64,000 bases of DNA from Hyposmocoma kahamanoa. Its lineage: Eukaryota > Arthropoda > Insecta > Lepidoptera > Cosmopterigidae. A program made the position numbers and the translations under genes. The first letter of the stretch is position 1. Each line of letters starts with the position of its first letter. A model generated the notes under the pieces. The model did no database searches. It worked only from the letters and a program-made list of their open reading frames with translations, and was not told the DNA's origin. This document shows, piece by piece, positions 45,051 through 56,398 of the stretch. The stretch covers positions 6,451,692-6,515,691 of the forward strand of contig NW_020654289.1 in the NCBI RefSeq assembly GCF_003589595.1, given 5' to 3'.

Positions 45051-45493
45051 ATATTTTATATTTCTTGTAATAAAGATAATATCTCTAACAATGGGGGCTG
45101 TTCCATTCGGTGGTGTGGGAAAAATAGCAAAACATCTAATTACAAAACAAACGGAATCACATTTCATCGACAATTAAATATTAAATATGTAATTTTACAA
45201 TTTTCGTCCATTATCGTAAAACTCAAGGTAAACTGACTGGTGAATTTGAAGTGAAACAATTATTATTGACAACACCCGTCAATTGTTTCGAATTCGGGCT
45301 GGCCAATCAGAGCGCAGTTGTCACAGTAATGATATGGCAGAATAGTTTTCAAACAAATTAAATGACATTTCTCCGGTTACATATTCGATGCTAAACTGTA
45401 ATCAAAGAACACGTTTACCTCCTGTTAAAAATTGTCGCTGGGAATTCTGTTGACATACCAAAAAGAATAGGAATGACCATAAATACCTATACG

Positions 45494-45574
45494 CTTAGAA
45501 TAATAACGCATAGAATGATAGTTTCATATCAAACGAACTGTCACAAGTGAGGCAAAAATCGAATTCATGTAGGC
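45494..45574 (+). repeat. TIR-F element, truncated copy
   Basis: The first 81 bp match the left part of the element at 15444-15821 with very few changes, starting at the same CTTAGAATAATAACGC terminus. The right part is missing. A 69-codon minus-strand frame over it is incidental. Confidence 0.75.
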
Positions 45575-45727
45575 GTAAGCAACTTCTATACAAATAAATG
45601 GTTGGACAGAGCATACATATACATTTTTCATTTTGTGTGACGATTTTTGTACGTAAATGTACATATGAATGAAAATAATTTAATATCTGATATCTTCTAA
45701 ACAAAGGAGCGACTACTTAATTCTAAA

Positions 45728-46135
45728 ATTTTGCGACTAGAACCGACTAATTTCCGAATTTTTCTGGATGTAAAATCAGATCTAAGCTAGGAGCTGTGGT
45801 TCTTCAGATCCAAAAATGGGGCCATCGGAATAAGCTTATTTCAGCATGGTCAGTAAAACACCCTTATAACTTTTGAATGGTGGACCGACTAAATCTAGTA
45901 TTTTACGACTAGAACCAACCATATCACGACATTTTTTAGTGTAATCAGATCTAAGCTAGGTGTTGTGGTTCTCGAGATTGAGAAATGGTGCCGCTGGAAT
46001 AAGCTTATTACAGTGTGGACAGTAAAAGACTCTTATAACTTTTGAACGGTGTACCGACTAAATCTAGTTTTTTGCGACTAGAACTAGTCAAATTTCCACA
46101 ACTCGATCATGGTCGCGCTGGAATAAGGCACGCCT
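45728..46135 (+). repeat. Satellite-like tandem array, period about 170 bp
   Basis: GCGACTAGAACCGACTAA at 45733, ACGACTAGAACCAACC at 45905 and GCGACTAGAACTAGTC at 46074 are spaced 172 and 169 bp apart. Within each unit CAGATCTAAGCTAGG, GTGGTTCT, GGAATAAGCTTATT and CTTATAACTTTTGAA recur in order. About 2.4 units, diverged by roughly a fifth by eye. No coding sequence. Confidence 0.75.
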
Positions 46136-46139
46136 TCCT

Positions 46140-46919
46140 ACGGCCATGCTAAAAATATAACAAAACATTTAACTCAAAGCATTCAAACATTTAAAGCCTA
46201 CAAGTTGACATCAATGTCCTTCACAGAAACGCACCGTCAAAAATTTATTATTATTTGATGTCTCGGAGGACACAATCATCATCATCCTGAGACGACGCCA
46301 ATTTCCGATGATATCTATAATGATGTTGGTCAGGTCTAGCTCAAACATCTATTAATTAACTTTAGCTTTATTATATTGTTTGCTTAAAGTTATGGACCTA
46401 GTGATAGCGTTTTTGCCACGTTGTTAGCCATGTTGTGTAAGGATGTCATAAAAAGGCACTAGAGGATGAATAGCAGCCTCGAATTATCCCCATATATATA
46501 AAATAATAACTTTAAGCCAACTCACAATAGTACATTGTATATTAAGGGCTGTGAATAAAGGCTTGTCATTTTTCATCACATTTGCGAGGAAATAAATATT
46601 ATAATGACAATTTATTTCTTGTATGAATAAATATCGCTTCTCAACACAACAATTACAGATTTTACAAATTTTTTTCGGCGGATTTTTTTTTCTATATAAG
46701 CAGATGGCCAGATATTCTTCCATAGGCAACATAACCCAAACTAAAATGTTGTAAAAGGCCATGACGGTAAAGATATAAAATAAATAATATCAAAATATTA
46801 AGAATGCTGCAGAATTTGAATTTATAAAATGTTTATTACAATTAATTTAGCAAATGTATTAGTTTTTTTCTATACTTCAAGCTTATATGAAATAATTCAG
46901 ATTTTTCGAGCATTAAAAC
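46140..46919. other. No gene recognised
   Basis: AT-rich spacer. Minus-strand 92-codon frame at 46484-46762 has no domain. Confidence 0.4.
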
Positions 46920-47105
46920 TTTTTAACCCACTTCAAAAGACGAGGAGATTTTCGATTTGATTGTATGTTTTTTTTGTATGTTACGCAATAATTTGTGAAC
47001 CGATTTTAATGATTTTTTTGTTGGAAAGAGGGTACCTCTTAGAGGTATTCCACCTCTAAGGGCGACAAACTAGGGGATGAATGACTTTTGAGGTCGGTGT
47101 TTTAG
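46920..47105 (+). repeat. Repeat G copy 3
   Basis: TTAACCCACTTCAAAAGACG, then TATGTTACGCAATAATTTGT, ACCGATTTTAATGATT, AAAGAGGGTACCTC and CACCTCTAAGGGCGACAAAC. The same ordered blocks occur at 53520. Confidence 0.65.
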
Positions 47106-47689
47106 TACTCTGTACTGTTTGCTTAATCTTAACAAATGAAAGAAGTACAATTCAATTAAATTTTAAAAAATCATTTTAAATCTCACGTAAGGGATGTTTT
47201 TTAAAGAAAAAACACGTGGGCGTAATTCAGTACATTACAGCCGACGTTGCCCGCACGTTATGGCACTGTTTACGAACAAGTGTTATAAAAATCTATTATG
47301 GCGAATTGTTAGTTTTGGTTCCTGTTTAAATCAGAAATGGGTATAATGAGAGAGTTCGCTGCCATTGTTGTTTCTAAAATTTCTTAATTCGCTTACAGTG
47401 ATGCCACCAGATACCAGATAATCGTTAGGATGGCGCCTGACGCCGGCACTTGAATGGACCGAGTATTAAGTATTAAGTATTTCTTGAGTCGCAATAAAAA
47501 AAAAATAAAAAAAACCACCATCCGCCGCGATTTTTATTCGCACTATCCGTGACCGACACTCTAAATAAATTATGCTAAAGAACCTGTTCATTCAGTTGAT
47601 TATTATCTTATTTATCAAATTAGGTAATACATTTTCTAGCGAGTCTAATATTAAAGACTTGCGATTTAAAAAAATTATATTGTCTCAAG

Positions 47690-48190
47690 AACTAGTCTGT
47701 GGACTGCATTTTTTTGTAATCCAATTCTACAACAAATAAAAAGAATTATTATTAACACAAAAAATAGTCCACTAAAACAACTACATAAATTTAAAAAACT
47801 TGGGTTAAAAAACAAAAGCACGAAATCCTAAAAAACTCACAGCAATCCAAAAATAAAACCATTTTAAAAGTGATTAACCAAGAAATGTGACCACTTCAGA
47901 AGTTGTTAGGAAGTCGTCAGCAGCCGTCAATGACGATCAAAAACGGAATTAGATGAGGACAAACAATGTGCTTCTTGTGACACAAATCTGGACATAGAAA
48001 CAGGATTAGACATAAAAACAAAAAGAAAAAATATTACACCTAAAAACAAGTGCGTGTAAGTAGAAAATTGCGAATGTGTATGTGAAGAACTTGAGTATAA
48101 ACAATTATTACCCGAAGAGGAAAAGCATAATGATCTTTTCACATCAAACAACGTACTCCACTCGGTTCGTCATAGACATTCGCCAGGTTA
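47690..48190 (+). pseudogene. Unidentified decayed reading frame, Lys/Glu-rich
   Basis: One plus-strand frame (codon starts at multiples of three) reads coding-like for about 165 codons with six stops inside. Segments: RTSLWTAFFCNPILQQIKRI, SPLKQLHKFKKLGLKNKSTK, ELDEDKQCASCDTNLDIETG, KTKRKNITPKNKCV, ENCECVCEELEYKQLLPEEE. The charged composition and the clustered cysteines (CASC, CECVC) are not what random AT-rich DNA gives. I do not recognise the family. A transposase C-terminal tail with a zinc-binding region is one possibility, and a dead host exon another. The open frame on the opposite strand (47927-48151) is its shadow. Confidence 0.4.
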
Positions 48191-48194
48191 AATA

Positions 48195-48980
48195 AGAATC
48201 TAATAAAACGTTTATTATGTAGTCGGTTGTAGTCGTCTGTAGCAAACACGAAGTGTTATATCAAGAAATGCCGGCGATAACTTTTATAGGCGTTTCAGTG
48301 CAAATTTAACTCAAGTCCAGCGTAGCAGTTTTAAGACTATTTATTACGCACTCTTAATTTGTTTACACAATTATATAATCGTAAATGTCAAATGCGTTTA
48401 AAATGCGACGCAATGTAGACTCGTAAACTTAGGAATGTCGGTGACTACTCTTCTCAATTTCTATAACACTGTTTTAAATTGTCCTTATTTTTAAAAAACA
48501 ACGCAGAGCATCTTATACGGTCGATATATTCAAAATGTCTGGTTAATCATGTTAAAATCGTTTTTGATGGGAGGGATCATATTACTAGTAAAAAGAAAAT
48601 AAAGAAACATTAACTAGGTTCACGGATATTCAAATAGAAACTACAATATCAGTTCTATGGAACGGAAGCAAGCTTTTAAAATCTTAACGCCTCTTAATTC
48701 CTTGTCTTCATACATCATCAGCAATGGCCCGGGAAACTCCGCTAGCCCACTTCTGAGATCAGGGTTATTAATGAAAGATTAACACTGGTTTGAAGCTGTT
48801 TAAATCGTCTGTTAAGACGTAGACGCGTATGAAGTGACAGCGTCAGCTTAACATAACAGAAATAGTTTCACTTTCAGATATTCTTTGATGAGATGTTTCA
48901 AAGTTGTTCCGGATATTTTGGACACGTACATTTCTTGAAAAGCTCTTTAATGCATGCTTAGCGAAAACATTCTCTTCATT
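48195..48980. other. No gene recognised
   Basis: AT-rich spacer without supportable features. Confidence 0.4.
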
Positions 48981-48984
48981 TTTT

Positions 48985-49362
48985 TAAATTCTAATCCACT
49001 AGGATTAGAACAAAAAAGGTTTGAGTATCTCAACAAATATATCCCTATTAGGTGTAAAACTAATGAATCGTGTCCGGAACACAACGGTGCGCTCACAATC
49101 CTACATCATCGATGTAGCTCGGAAGGCGGTCAAATTGAAGTGGGACTGAGCTGGTCACATCTATTGCATGCCGAGCGAGTAGTGGGTCAAGATAACCACG
49201 AAGTGGAAGCCCCATAACTCAAACGAGAGATGGAGAGACGCGGGAAACCACGTCGGCGATGGCGGGATTGGACTCCCTTATAAAGAACTGGTCAGATGTT
49301 ACCAGGATCAATGAAACAAGAGAAGGGAGGCCTTTGCCCAGCAATGGTACAGAACAAGCTCC
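48985..49362 (+). pseudogene. RTE-like LINE C-terminal fragment, copy 2
   Basis: In one plus-strand frame: VRNTTVRSQSYIIDVARKAV, then KLKWD-stop-AGHI, later ERWRDAGNHVGDG and KRREAFAQQWYRTSS. This follows the order of the RTE-type ORF end: I-x-D-V-A/I-A-x-x-V-x-K-L-K-W-x-x-A-G-H-I, then E-A-F-x-Q-Q-W. Three or more stops mark it as dead. The 87-codon frame at 48954-49217 is out of frame. Confidence 0.6.
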
Positions 49363-49369
49363 CAATAAT

Positions 49370-50024
49370 AATAACAAATAATACATCCCATATTTTGATT
49401 AATTTCAAAAATTGTTTAATATAAACCTATGTTACCACTATAAGCCGATTACAACACTAAAACAAAATATTTCAATTTGTAGTAACTCTTTTGGGCACTT
49501 ATTCATCGATGACAAACGACACATGAGCTTTAATAGCCCCAAACTATTTGCGTTGTGGCAGTAGCGACGCTATAAATTAATATGAAAATAATGCTTTTAA
49601 CACCATTTCATCGACCGTAAATCTACCTAGACGTGTAACTACACGATCAAAGACAGCGTTTTCTGTTTCTGTGGCTGGCTAAGCAGGTGGCCAGCTTGGT
49701 GTATAAATAGAAAGGAAAACATACCTAGTATCCTTTCCTTCATCTCAGCTTACGTCACCTGGAAATAATAATACCCGATTAATTGCACGAACAGGAAAAA
49801 TGTGTACTGTTCTGTTATAATGTTTTATAATATTCGATTGATTTATAAGATTCGTAATTTTTAGTGTAGTTTTGTAAAATTTATAAGATTTATAAAATTG
49901 TTTCATTTAGAATGTGTAACAATCGTGAATATTTAGGAGTTTTATAATAATTTATTAAATGTACTTTATAAAATAAATTGCTTACTGAGGTCTAACGTCG
50001 AAATATAGATCCACTATACAATAA
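49370..50024 (+). other. No gene; contains Repeat B end
   Basis: ATTGTTTCATTTAGAATGTG and TAACAATCGTGAATATTTAG at about 49898-49937 match the outer right end of Repeat B. Otherwise nothing supportable. Confidence 0.45.
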
Positions 50025-50272
50025 CAGTACAGCTCCTTGTTCGTTGGAGTTCATGCAGGGAAGTACTACTGCCACCTTACTATTTCTGCCGCCAAACAGT
50101 AATGCCAGCATTACTGTGTTCCGGCCTTGAAGGGTAAGGGCGCTGATGAGATTACAGACACATGGGGCTTGTTAACTTATGTCTCAGGTTGACGGGCGCA
50201 GCGGCAGTGCGCCTAAGATCAGGCGCACGACTTGTTCGTCCCTTCACTTGATATTATAAAAAAAAATGGATC
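50025..50272 (+). repeat. Repeat A copy 13 (internally deleted)
   Basis: After GCGCCTAAGATC the sequence jumps to AGGCGCACGACTTGTTCGTC, skipping about 75 bp of the usual core. Ends TATTATAAAAAAAA. Confidence 0.8.
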
Positions 50273-50274
50273 GT

Positions 50275-50950
50275 ACAGTATGTCGGTGTATCACAATCTA
50301 TACGTCCCACTTGAGAGGTGTTAGATCAAACCATGAAACCATAATTATTATTGTTTTTATATTATTATTTATTATTAATATTCATTCACATAAATGTATT
50401 AAAATATTATGTTAATAACATTACGTTTTGGACACACGTTGATCGTTTTGGACCATTTCACAGTGAATCAAAATGTTAATCAAACTTTATCAACCGTAAT
50501 CACAATACCAACTTCTGGGAAACGTTTGAATGATTTTATAATCCAAATTGGGCTTTAAAGAAGACAATTGCAGTCGATCAATCATCCAAATAATCACGCT
50601 TCATTTGACTCCTAACAATGCTATGGTCAATTTCATTCTCACAATTAGAGTTTGATCACTGACTTTGTTATGTATTGAATAAAGTTTTATTATGTAGGTC
50701 CACATATCTAAAAACAATACAAAATTTATTCAGTGTAAGATTTTATATAAACCTGTTCAACATGATATACAGGCAGCAACTTTTAGAATAAATTTATTAA
50801 ATTTCGTCATGTTTAATACTGCTTAACCACGTCTTCAGGTCGTCAATCCCAAAAAGTTCAAAATCAAAGGCGTTTCACCAGTGCACCGTACCAGTTATGT
50901 CCTACTACGAGATGTGAACATTAACATCAGGCCTAATCTACAAATTTAAA
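50275..50950. other. No gene recognised
   Basis: AT-rich spacer without supportable features. Confidence 0.4.
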
Positions 50951-50954
50951 GTCG

Positions 50955-51605
50955 CTCAGTGTGCGATGTAGCGAGCTGTGCTTGGGGTTTCTCTGATAGA
51001 TCGAATTCCTAATGAAGTTTCGTCAGATAACTAAAGTGACCGCCGACATCGCAAAATCAGTAAGCTTGTAACGATGCGATCTCTTTCATCGTCATTCACA
51101 TTTTTATCACCCTTTTCTCTGGTTCCTGGCCACTTACTTTTGAAATTTTGAATCGTTGTAATTCTTTTTCTTCGTCATTCTTACTTTGCTTCGTTCCGTC
51201 GTCACTCCCATCAAAATTCTCGAAGAGAAAAGACGTGTCCTTCAGTTATGTAAACCTAATTGCTCATAAAGCAGCAATATTTACACTAAAACAGGCCTTT
51301 TTGGACGTTTTCTTTGTTTCTACCTCTACAATAAAAATGTTGCAATAAAATTATGAGGACCGAGTCTTCTTTTAATATCGCCAAAGCTAGACTACAAGCA
51401 AAAATGGCAGTGGCTTGGACACGTCTGCAGGAGTGCTGATGGCCGATGTAGCAGATTTGTTCTAGATTGGCGATCACGTCGAGGAAAATGTAGTATCGGA
51501 CGCCCCGCGACAAGATGAACGAACTACCTGAGCAAGATGGCCGGCCCATGACCGGGAGAGTTGGCGTGCTCAAGTGGAGGCTTGTTCAGCAGGGACATCA
51601 TCATC
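50955..51605 (+). pseudogene. RTE-like LINE C-terminal fragment, copy 3, interrupted
   Basis: First part (50955-51075): VAQCAM-stop-RAVLGVSLIDRIPNEV and ISKL. Second part (51385-51590): KLDYKQKWQWLGHVCRSADG, FVLDWRSRRGKCSIGRPATR and LSKMAGP. Together they follow the RTE pattern R-A-M/V-L-G-V-S-L-x-D-R-I ... K-x-K-W-x-W-x-G-H-V ... G-R-P-x-x-R. About 300 bp between them has no LINE similarity and is probably an insertion. Several stops mean it is dead. Confidence 0.65.
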
Positions 51606-51632
51606 AGCTTGTGCAAGCTGATGATGATGTCC
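51593..51632. repeat. Perfect short hairpin at LINE end
   Basis: GGACATCATCATCAGCTTG (51593-51611) is followed by TG and its exact complement CAAGCTGATGATGATGTCC: 19 bp stem, 2-base spacer. It sits at the end of the RTE-like fragment. Confidence 0.85.
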
Positions 51633-51639
51633 TAATAAT

Positions 51640-52510
51640 AAGGTAACATCCTGATCATGACAGCGGGCTGCTATATGTAAATAAAATATTTAAAAAAACT
51701 ACTTCTCTTACTTTCCTTTTAAAAGGATAACCTGAAAATATATATCATTTAAGTTTTTATTATAGAAATCCAAAATTTAGCTTTAGTTTTATAATACACG
51801 ACAAAATGGACAGGTACAATATTAGCACAAATGTTATTTAACTTTCCAAACAAGAACAATTTAAATCAAAGATTATGGTCTAATAAGATATCGGCCAAAT
51901 TCGACGCTTAGTAATAGTGTACCCGAGAAAACTCAACGCCCGGAATTGCTCTTAATTTTTGTTAATAATATTAAGAATCTTTTGAACCTCAATTTTTTTG
52001 TCAATGATTATAATATAATAAGATGACATAATCTTCTCACATTTTCTAATAAAAAGCTTTTCCATGAGATTAAACGGAATTCCTAAATAGTATATGCGTA
52101 CACGGATGTTTTTAAATGCCAAGAGCATGTGAATGAAATGAAATATATTCAAAGAGGTTCACTTGATTGGCCATAAAGAGATAAAGCAGTCGTAATATTT
52201 TAATTACTCGGCGTCCAATGGATTAGTAGTATTCAAATTTTAAGACATAAAGTTCGAATTAAAATTCAGAGGTAACTGTTAATTCTATTAGGAAACAGAC
52301 GTTGTGATTGAAGAACTCTTTTTGTCGGCAAGTCTGGTTTGTTACAAACTGGATGGAACGTAAAAATTGACCTTTTTAAAATTAAAATGTAATATTGCTG
52401 AGAACATTATGAAGTCAAAGAAAAAACAGAAATTGTATAAAATGTTTGTTTTTCAGAGTCAGAACAATATATTCTAAGTTATGCATACAAGTATATCAAA
52501 GAATTTATTT
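51640..52510. other. No gene recognised
   Basis: AT-rich spacer; no supportable feature. Confidence 0.4.
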
Positions 52511-52516
52511 CCGTAT

Positions 52517-53010
52517 TTTTTTTTGTGATCCCAGGTGACGAGACGAACAAATCATGCGCCTTGTGGTAAGTGACACGCCTGTCCATAACCGTTGGTGTAC
52601 CACTCAGAGATACATCCTGAGACGTAAATTGACTAGTCCCATGTGCCTGTAATTTCACCAGCACCCTTACCCTTCAAAACCGGAACACCGTAATGCACAC
52701 ATTACTGCTTGGCGGCAGGTAAAGGTAAGGTGGCAGTACATCCCTGGCTATTGCTACCTTACCTATTTCTGCCGCCGAGCAGTAATATAAGCATTATTGT
52801 GAGACTTGTCAACTTAGGTCTCAGGGTGATGGACGCAGTGGCAGTGCCCCTCAGATCTTTGAGATTTAAAGCTCTGATTGGCACTGCAACTGTTATGGAC
52901 AGGCGTGTAGCTTACCATCAGGCGCATGACTTGACCGTCCCGTCACTTGATAGTAGAAAAAATCTTTCCTTGACGAACTCTTTCATAACGAGCTCTACTG
53001 CTACCAAAAA
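52517..53010 (-). repeat. Repeat A copy 14, split by copy 15
   Basis: The 3' and middle parts are at 52517-52745 in reverse orientation. The remaining 5' end (CTTGACGAACTCTTTCATAA, CGAGCTCTACTGCTACC) resumes at about 52967-53006. The interval is a plus-strand copy of the same family. Confidence 0.8.
52746..52966 (+). repeat. Repeat A copy 15, nested in copy 14
   Basis: Starts at TGCTACCTTACCTATTTCTG and ends CACTTGATAGTAGAAAAAAT. It lacks the 5' 50 bp and has a small internal deletion before GGGACTTGTC. It is inserted head-to-head inside an older copy. Confidence 0.8.
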
Positions 53011-53519
53011 TTTAAATTATTAAAATTTATTGAGATTCAACCTTTTTAAATTTGAACAAACACACCTCAACTGTGGAAGGATTCCTATACATATACGAAT
53101 GGATATCACGAGTAAAGTTACTGGAACTGATTTGCATAAACTATCGTTGTGATTTGTGCACCATAACAGGAACTCTATCGGTGGTCTATTTGCCGATGCG
53201 GTGGGCGCATACGAACAGACGCCGCCGTCTAGTCGCGCGCCAAACCGCTAATACGTCGTGCGTGTGGCGCATGCCTTATTGTGTTTTATGGACCTTGAAA
53301 GGAGAGTGACCTATGTTTAGGTCAACATAATGATACATCACTCTGGTCTGACTAATTTAGTCGTCCCTCTTTTGGTATTACACAGCGACAGCACCTCAAG
53401 CTTGACACTTAGGACGATTCTTATCGTAAGCAGCATAAAGTTGATTTTAAATCTTAAGTGGTGTATAACGGTGCAATATCCTTTTAATAAAATAAAATCC
53501 TTTGTAGAATCGTCTCAAT
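53011..53519. other. No gene; GC-rich island at 53190-53275
   Basis: GATGCGGTGGGCGCATACGA through TCGTGCGTGTGGCGCATGCC is much richer in CG dinucleotides than the surroundings. GGCGCAT occurs twice. Open frame 53052-53309 lacks a domain. Not matched elsewhere in the window. Confidence 0.4.
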
Positions 53520-53775
53520 TTTTAACCGACTCTAAAAAAGGAGTAGGTTCTCAATTCGACTGTTTTTTTATATGTTACGCGATAATTTCGGCGGCCAATT
53601 AGTGAACCGATTTTGACGATTCTTTTTTTTGTTCGAAAGAGGGTACCTCAGTATTGGTCCCTTTTAGATTTGACGAAAATATTCCACCTCCAGGTGTGGC
53701 AAACTAGGTGATGAATCCGGTTTCGTGCACTTTGACTACTTTTTGAACCACGAATTTTTGGGGGCGGTTTTTTTT
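53520..53775 (+). repeat. Repeat G copy 4 (best copy)
   Basis: TTTTTAACCGACTCTAAAAA, GGTTCTCAATTCGACTG, TATGTTACGCGATAATTTCG, AACCGATTTTGACGATTC, AAAGAGGGTACCTCAGTATT, TCCACCTCCAGGTGTGGCAA, ending in a GGGGGCGGTTTTTT run. Confidence 0.7.
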
Positions 53776-53810
53776 ATAACAAAATATTTAGTTTTTTTAA
53801 ATGTTAGATT

Positions 53811-54022
53811 ACATCACATACGTTGCTCTGACCGCGAAGTGAGAAACTAAAGTGCTTGTATTATGGTAATCGGAAACTCTGACGATACCACAAACACATA
53901 GACCCTAGACAATAATAGAAACGTTTTTCAACATCGACATGGCTGAGGGTAACCTGGACCTCAGAAATGGCGATACCATGAAAACCGGTGTGCAATCCCC
54001 TGGACCACAGAGGTCGTCGAAA
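53811..54022 (-). repeat. SINE-D copy 2
   Basis: Same body as 1111-1324 (ACATACGTTGCTCTGACC, GTGCTTGTATTATGG, ACGATACCACAAACACATAG) and head complement with CCTGGACCTCAGAAATGG. The B box is decayed. Confidence 0.7.
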
Positions 54023-54029
54023 CCATCAG

Positions 54030-55430
54030 TGCATAAAACAATCGATAAACAAAACTTACATATTCTGTTCATTACACACACGTATACCTCGTAGAATAAA
54101 TTCTAAAATTCAATAACTCTACAATCTAGTTAAAGCAGTACACGTCCTAATAGAAACCATAGACACACCTCTTCCATGTCCAATAAAAATGTAAAGTAAC
54201 ACAATGTATGTGCAAGGATCAAGACGTTTTATAGCACGGAAATCATTTTGGTACCGTCACATCTATTTAGTCAAGAATGCTTGATACATTTGTCATAGAG
54301 AACATTTCACTGTACAATTTCTACACTTACAAGAATATATGGTGGAGTCACGCAATCCTTCACTAGGGATTGGCGCCACCTTCAGAGTTCCACCAAGATG
54401 ATTATACAGCTGTAACACAAGTCCATTTGATTGATTGATTTCATAGTTCAAAGCGATAAGATTCAAATTGTGTATGAGTGTGGAAATAGGATGGTAAGGA
54501 TAAGTTTGTGTTGGTATACGCGAGTGGACTGAATTTGCAAGCTCTCAGAAAGTATTGGCTTATTTCAAAGCAGGTCTTCTCATACAAATAGCACATTAGT
54601 TGCCGTTTAAACGACGCTTTTCCTTTTTCCATTCGTCATTCCGTCTCGTCAGCTTTACAACGGGATGGAAAGAATAAGCACTCAGTACAAATTGGATTTG
54701 AACGCGTGCTGGGTATCAATTTGAACTGTTTTTGTTTTTAAATCGGTATTGCTGGATTTAAAGGGTTGACTTCTATTTATACCAATGAGGAGTACAATTG
54801 TAAACATCGGCAGTGGGACGGTGGGGAGTATTAAAATAGAGAATTGTTTAAATACTGTCAATTTCGCAGCTTGACAAAGATAACTTACAGCGGAGACTTC
54901 GCCTCACATGACGCCATGTTAACTGTCACATAATTAACTGCAAATTGGAACGCTATATAATTTATATTCAATCAATAATTTTGACTGTTTGTACGACTCT
55001 AACCTAATGTGCCTCAGTGTACATTTCTGATTTTTATATAAACCTGACAAGAACCGGACTGTGTACCAGATGGAAAGTTGCGGTGACTTACCTTACTATG
55101 TAATATCTACAGATACTTGCGATATTAAGAAAAGATTCTGAATGTCACAAAGATAATCTACAATGTTAATAACTTACAATTTGATTCTACTTTTACAATC
55201 TCATTAAATTGAATGCAATTCAATAAAACCAATTTCCAATTCTAAAAACAACAAAGTTGTAAAGTAAGTGCATAGTAAATAAATTTGTACATTTTAAATT
55301 ATTTGTTTTTACAATAAGGTAATGGTGTTCTCGTAATAAAATTTTAAACAAATAAAGACTATTCGAGCGATCCCCGAATAATTAATATTTGACAAAAAAT
55401 ATCACGAATCCGTTTTTGGAAGTTTGATAT
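54030..55430. other. No gene recognised
   Basis: No supportable coding sequence or shared repeat. Confidence 0.4.
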
Positions 55431-55436
55431 ATAAAT

Positions 55437-55595
55437 ATGTCTGGAATTCACTCTGGGGCACTTCTCAGAACAATCAAACTAGTACCAATTTAGAAAAAAA
55501 TATTTCCTAAATTGTAATAGTATCGAGAATCGAGCCCGGGACCTCAGTATCCAGCGCCTATAATGTAAATCGTTAGGCCGCCGAGGTTTTCGAAT
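55437..55595 (-). repeat. SINE-E copy 6
   Basis: Reverse orientation. B box complement AGAATCGAGCCCGGGACC at about 55531, head complement GTTAGGCCGCCGAGGTTTTC at about 55572, and body extending left to GGAATTCACTCTGGGGC. Confidence 0.7.
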
Positions 55596-55599
55596 GCAG

Positions 55600-56395
55600 T
55601 AACTGTATTTGCCCTGCAATCTGAAATTTTGCAGCACTGATCATCGGTTCTACTCGGTAGAGTAACCAGTAAAGTTACCGTTGATGAAGGAGAAATACTT
55701 CACTACTCATATTATACATTAACTGCCTTAAACGTGGTTTAAAGCTTATTTGACTAAAGTTTAACTTTATTACCTTAGACTAACAGCGGTTTATACTTTG
55801 TAAAATGAATATACAGTAAACATCGTCTCTATTTTATGGTAAATTTATGCTTACTGAATTAAGTTATTTATTTTAGTTTTGTTCCATTTGCATTATTAAG
55901 TATACTTACATATTGAATACGGTAAAGTACTTAGAGATCGAGATGTAATTTATGCAGGTATTTTCACGATATGATATCACTAGAGTTTTTACAATCAGAC
56001 GAAGCTGCTACCAACGTGGTGTTGTCAACTATAGTCGTCATAAAATAAGAGGTACCATTTGACATTTGTCATCGCAACGTAAATAGGGATGTGTACTGAA
56101 CGTATCGGTAACCATATTTTTGATTGATTGACATGATTCTTCGACGAGAAATCAATTCGAAATTGTATGAGTATGTGATTGTTTAGATTATTTTTCGAAT
56201 CATATCTAGATATAACAATAAACATTTATTTAATTAAGGAATATAGAGTTTAATATTTTGTTATTCACAAAATGATTCTTCCAATTTAGGACAATGGTAA
56301 CGCCATAAGTAACCAAGATGAATGTAATAGTCTGCAGCGAAAGAGTAGATAGATATATGTATTTTCATAAAGCTGTCATATGGCTAGTCAACCCG
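55600..56395. other. No gene recognised
   Basis: AT-rich spacer; nothing supportable. Confidence 0.4.
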
Positions 56396-56398
56396 TGA

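Larger units (their letters stand above)
39889..45390. mobile_element. TIR-E element split by a CR1-like LINE
   Basis: Left part (39889 to about 40076) is the reverse complement of 6310-6488, and right part (about 45052-45390) is the reverse complement of 6006-6300. The two are thus the halves of the same TIR-E element seen intact at 6006-6488. The outermost bases are inverted ends (CATCGAGTATATAACC; complemented right end CATCGAATATGTAACC). A perfect octamer CTAAACTG lies just outside at 39881-39888 and 45391-45398. The LINE therefore inserted into an already resident TIR-E copy. Confidence 0.85.
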
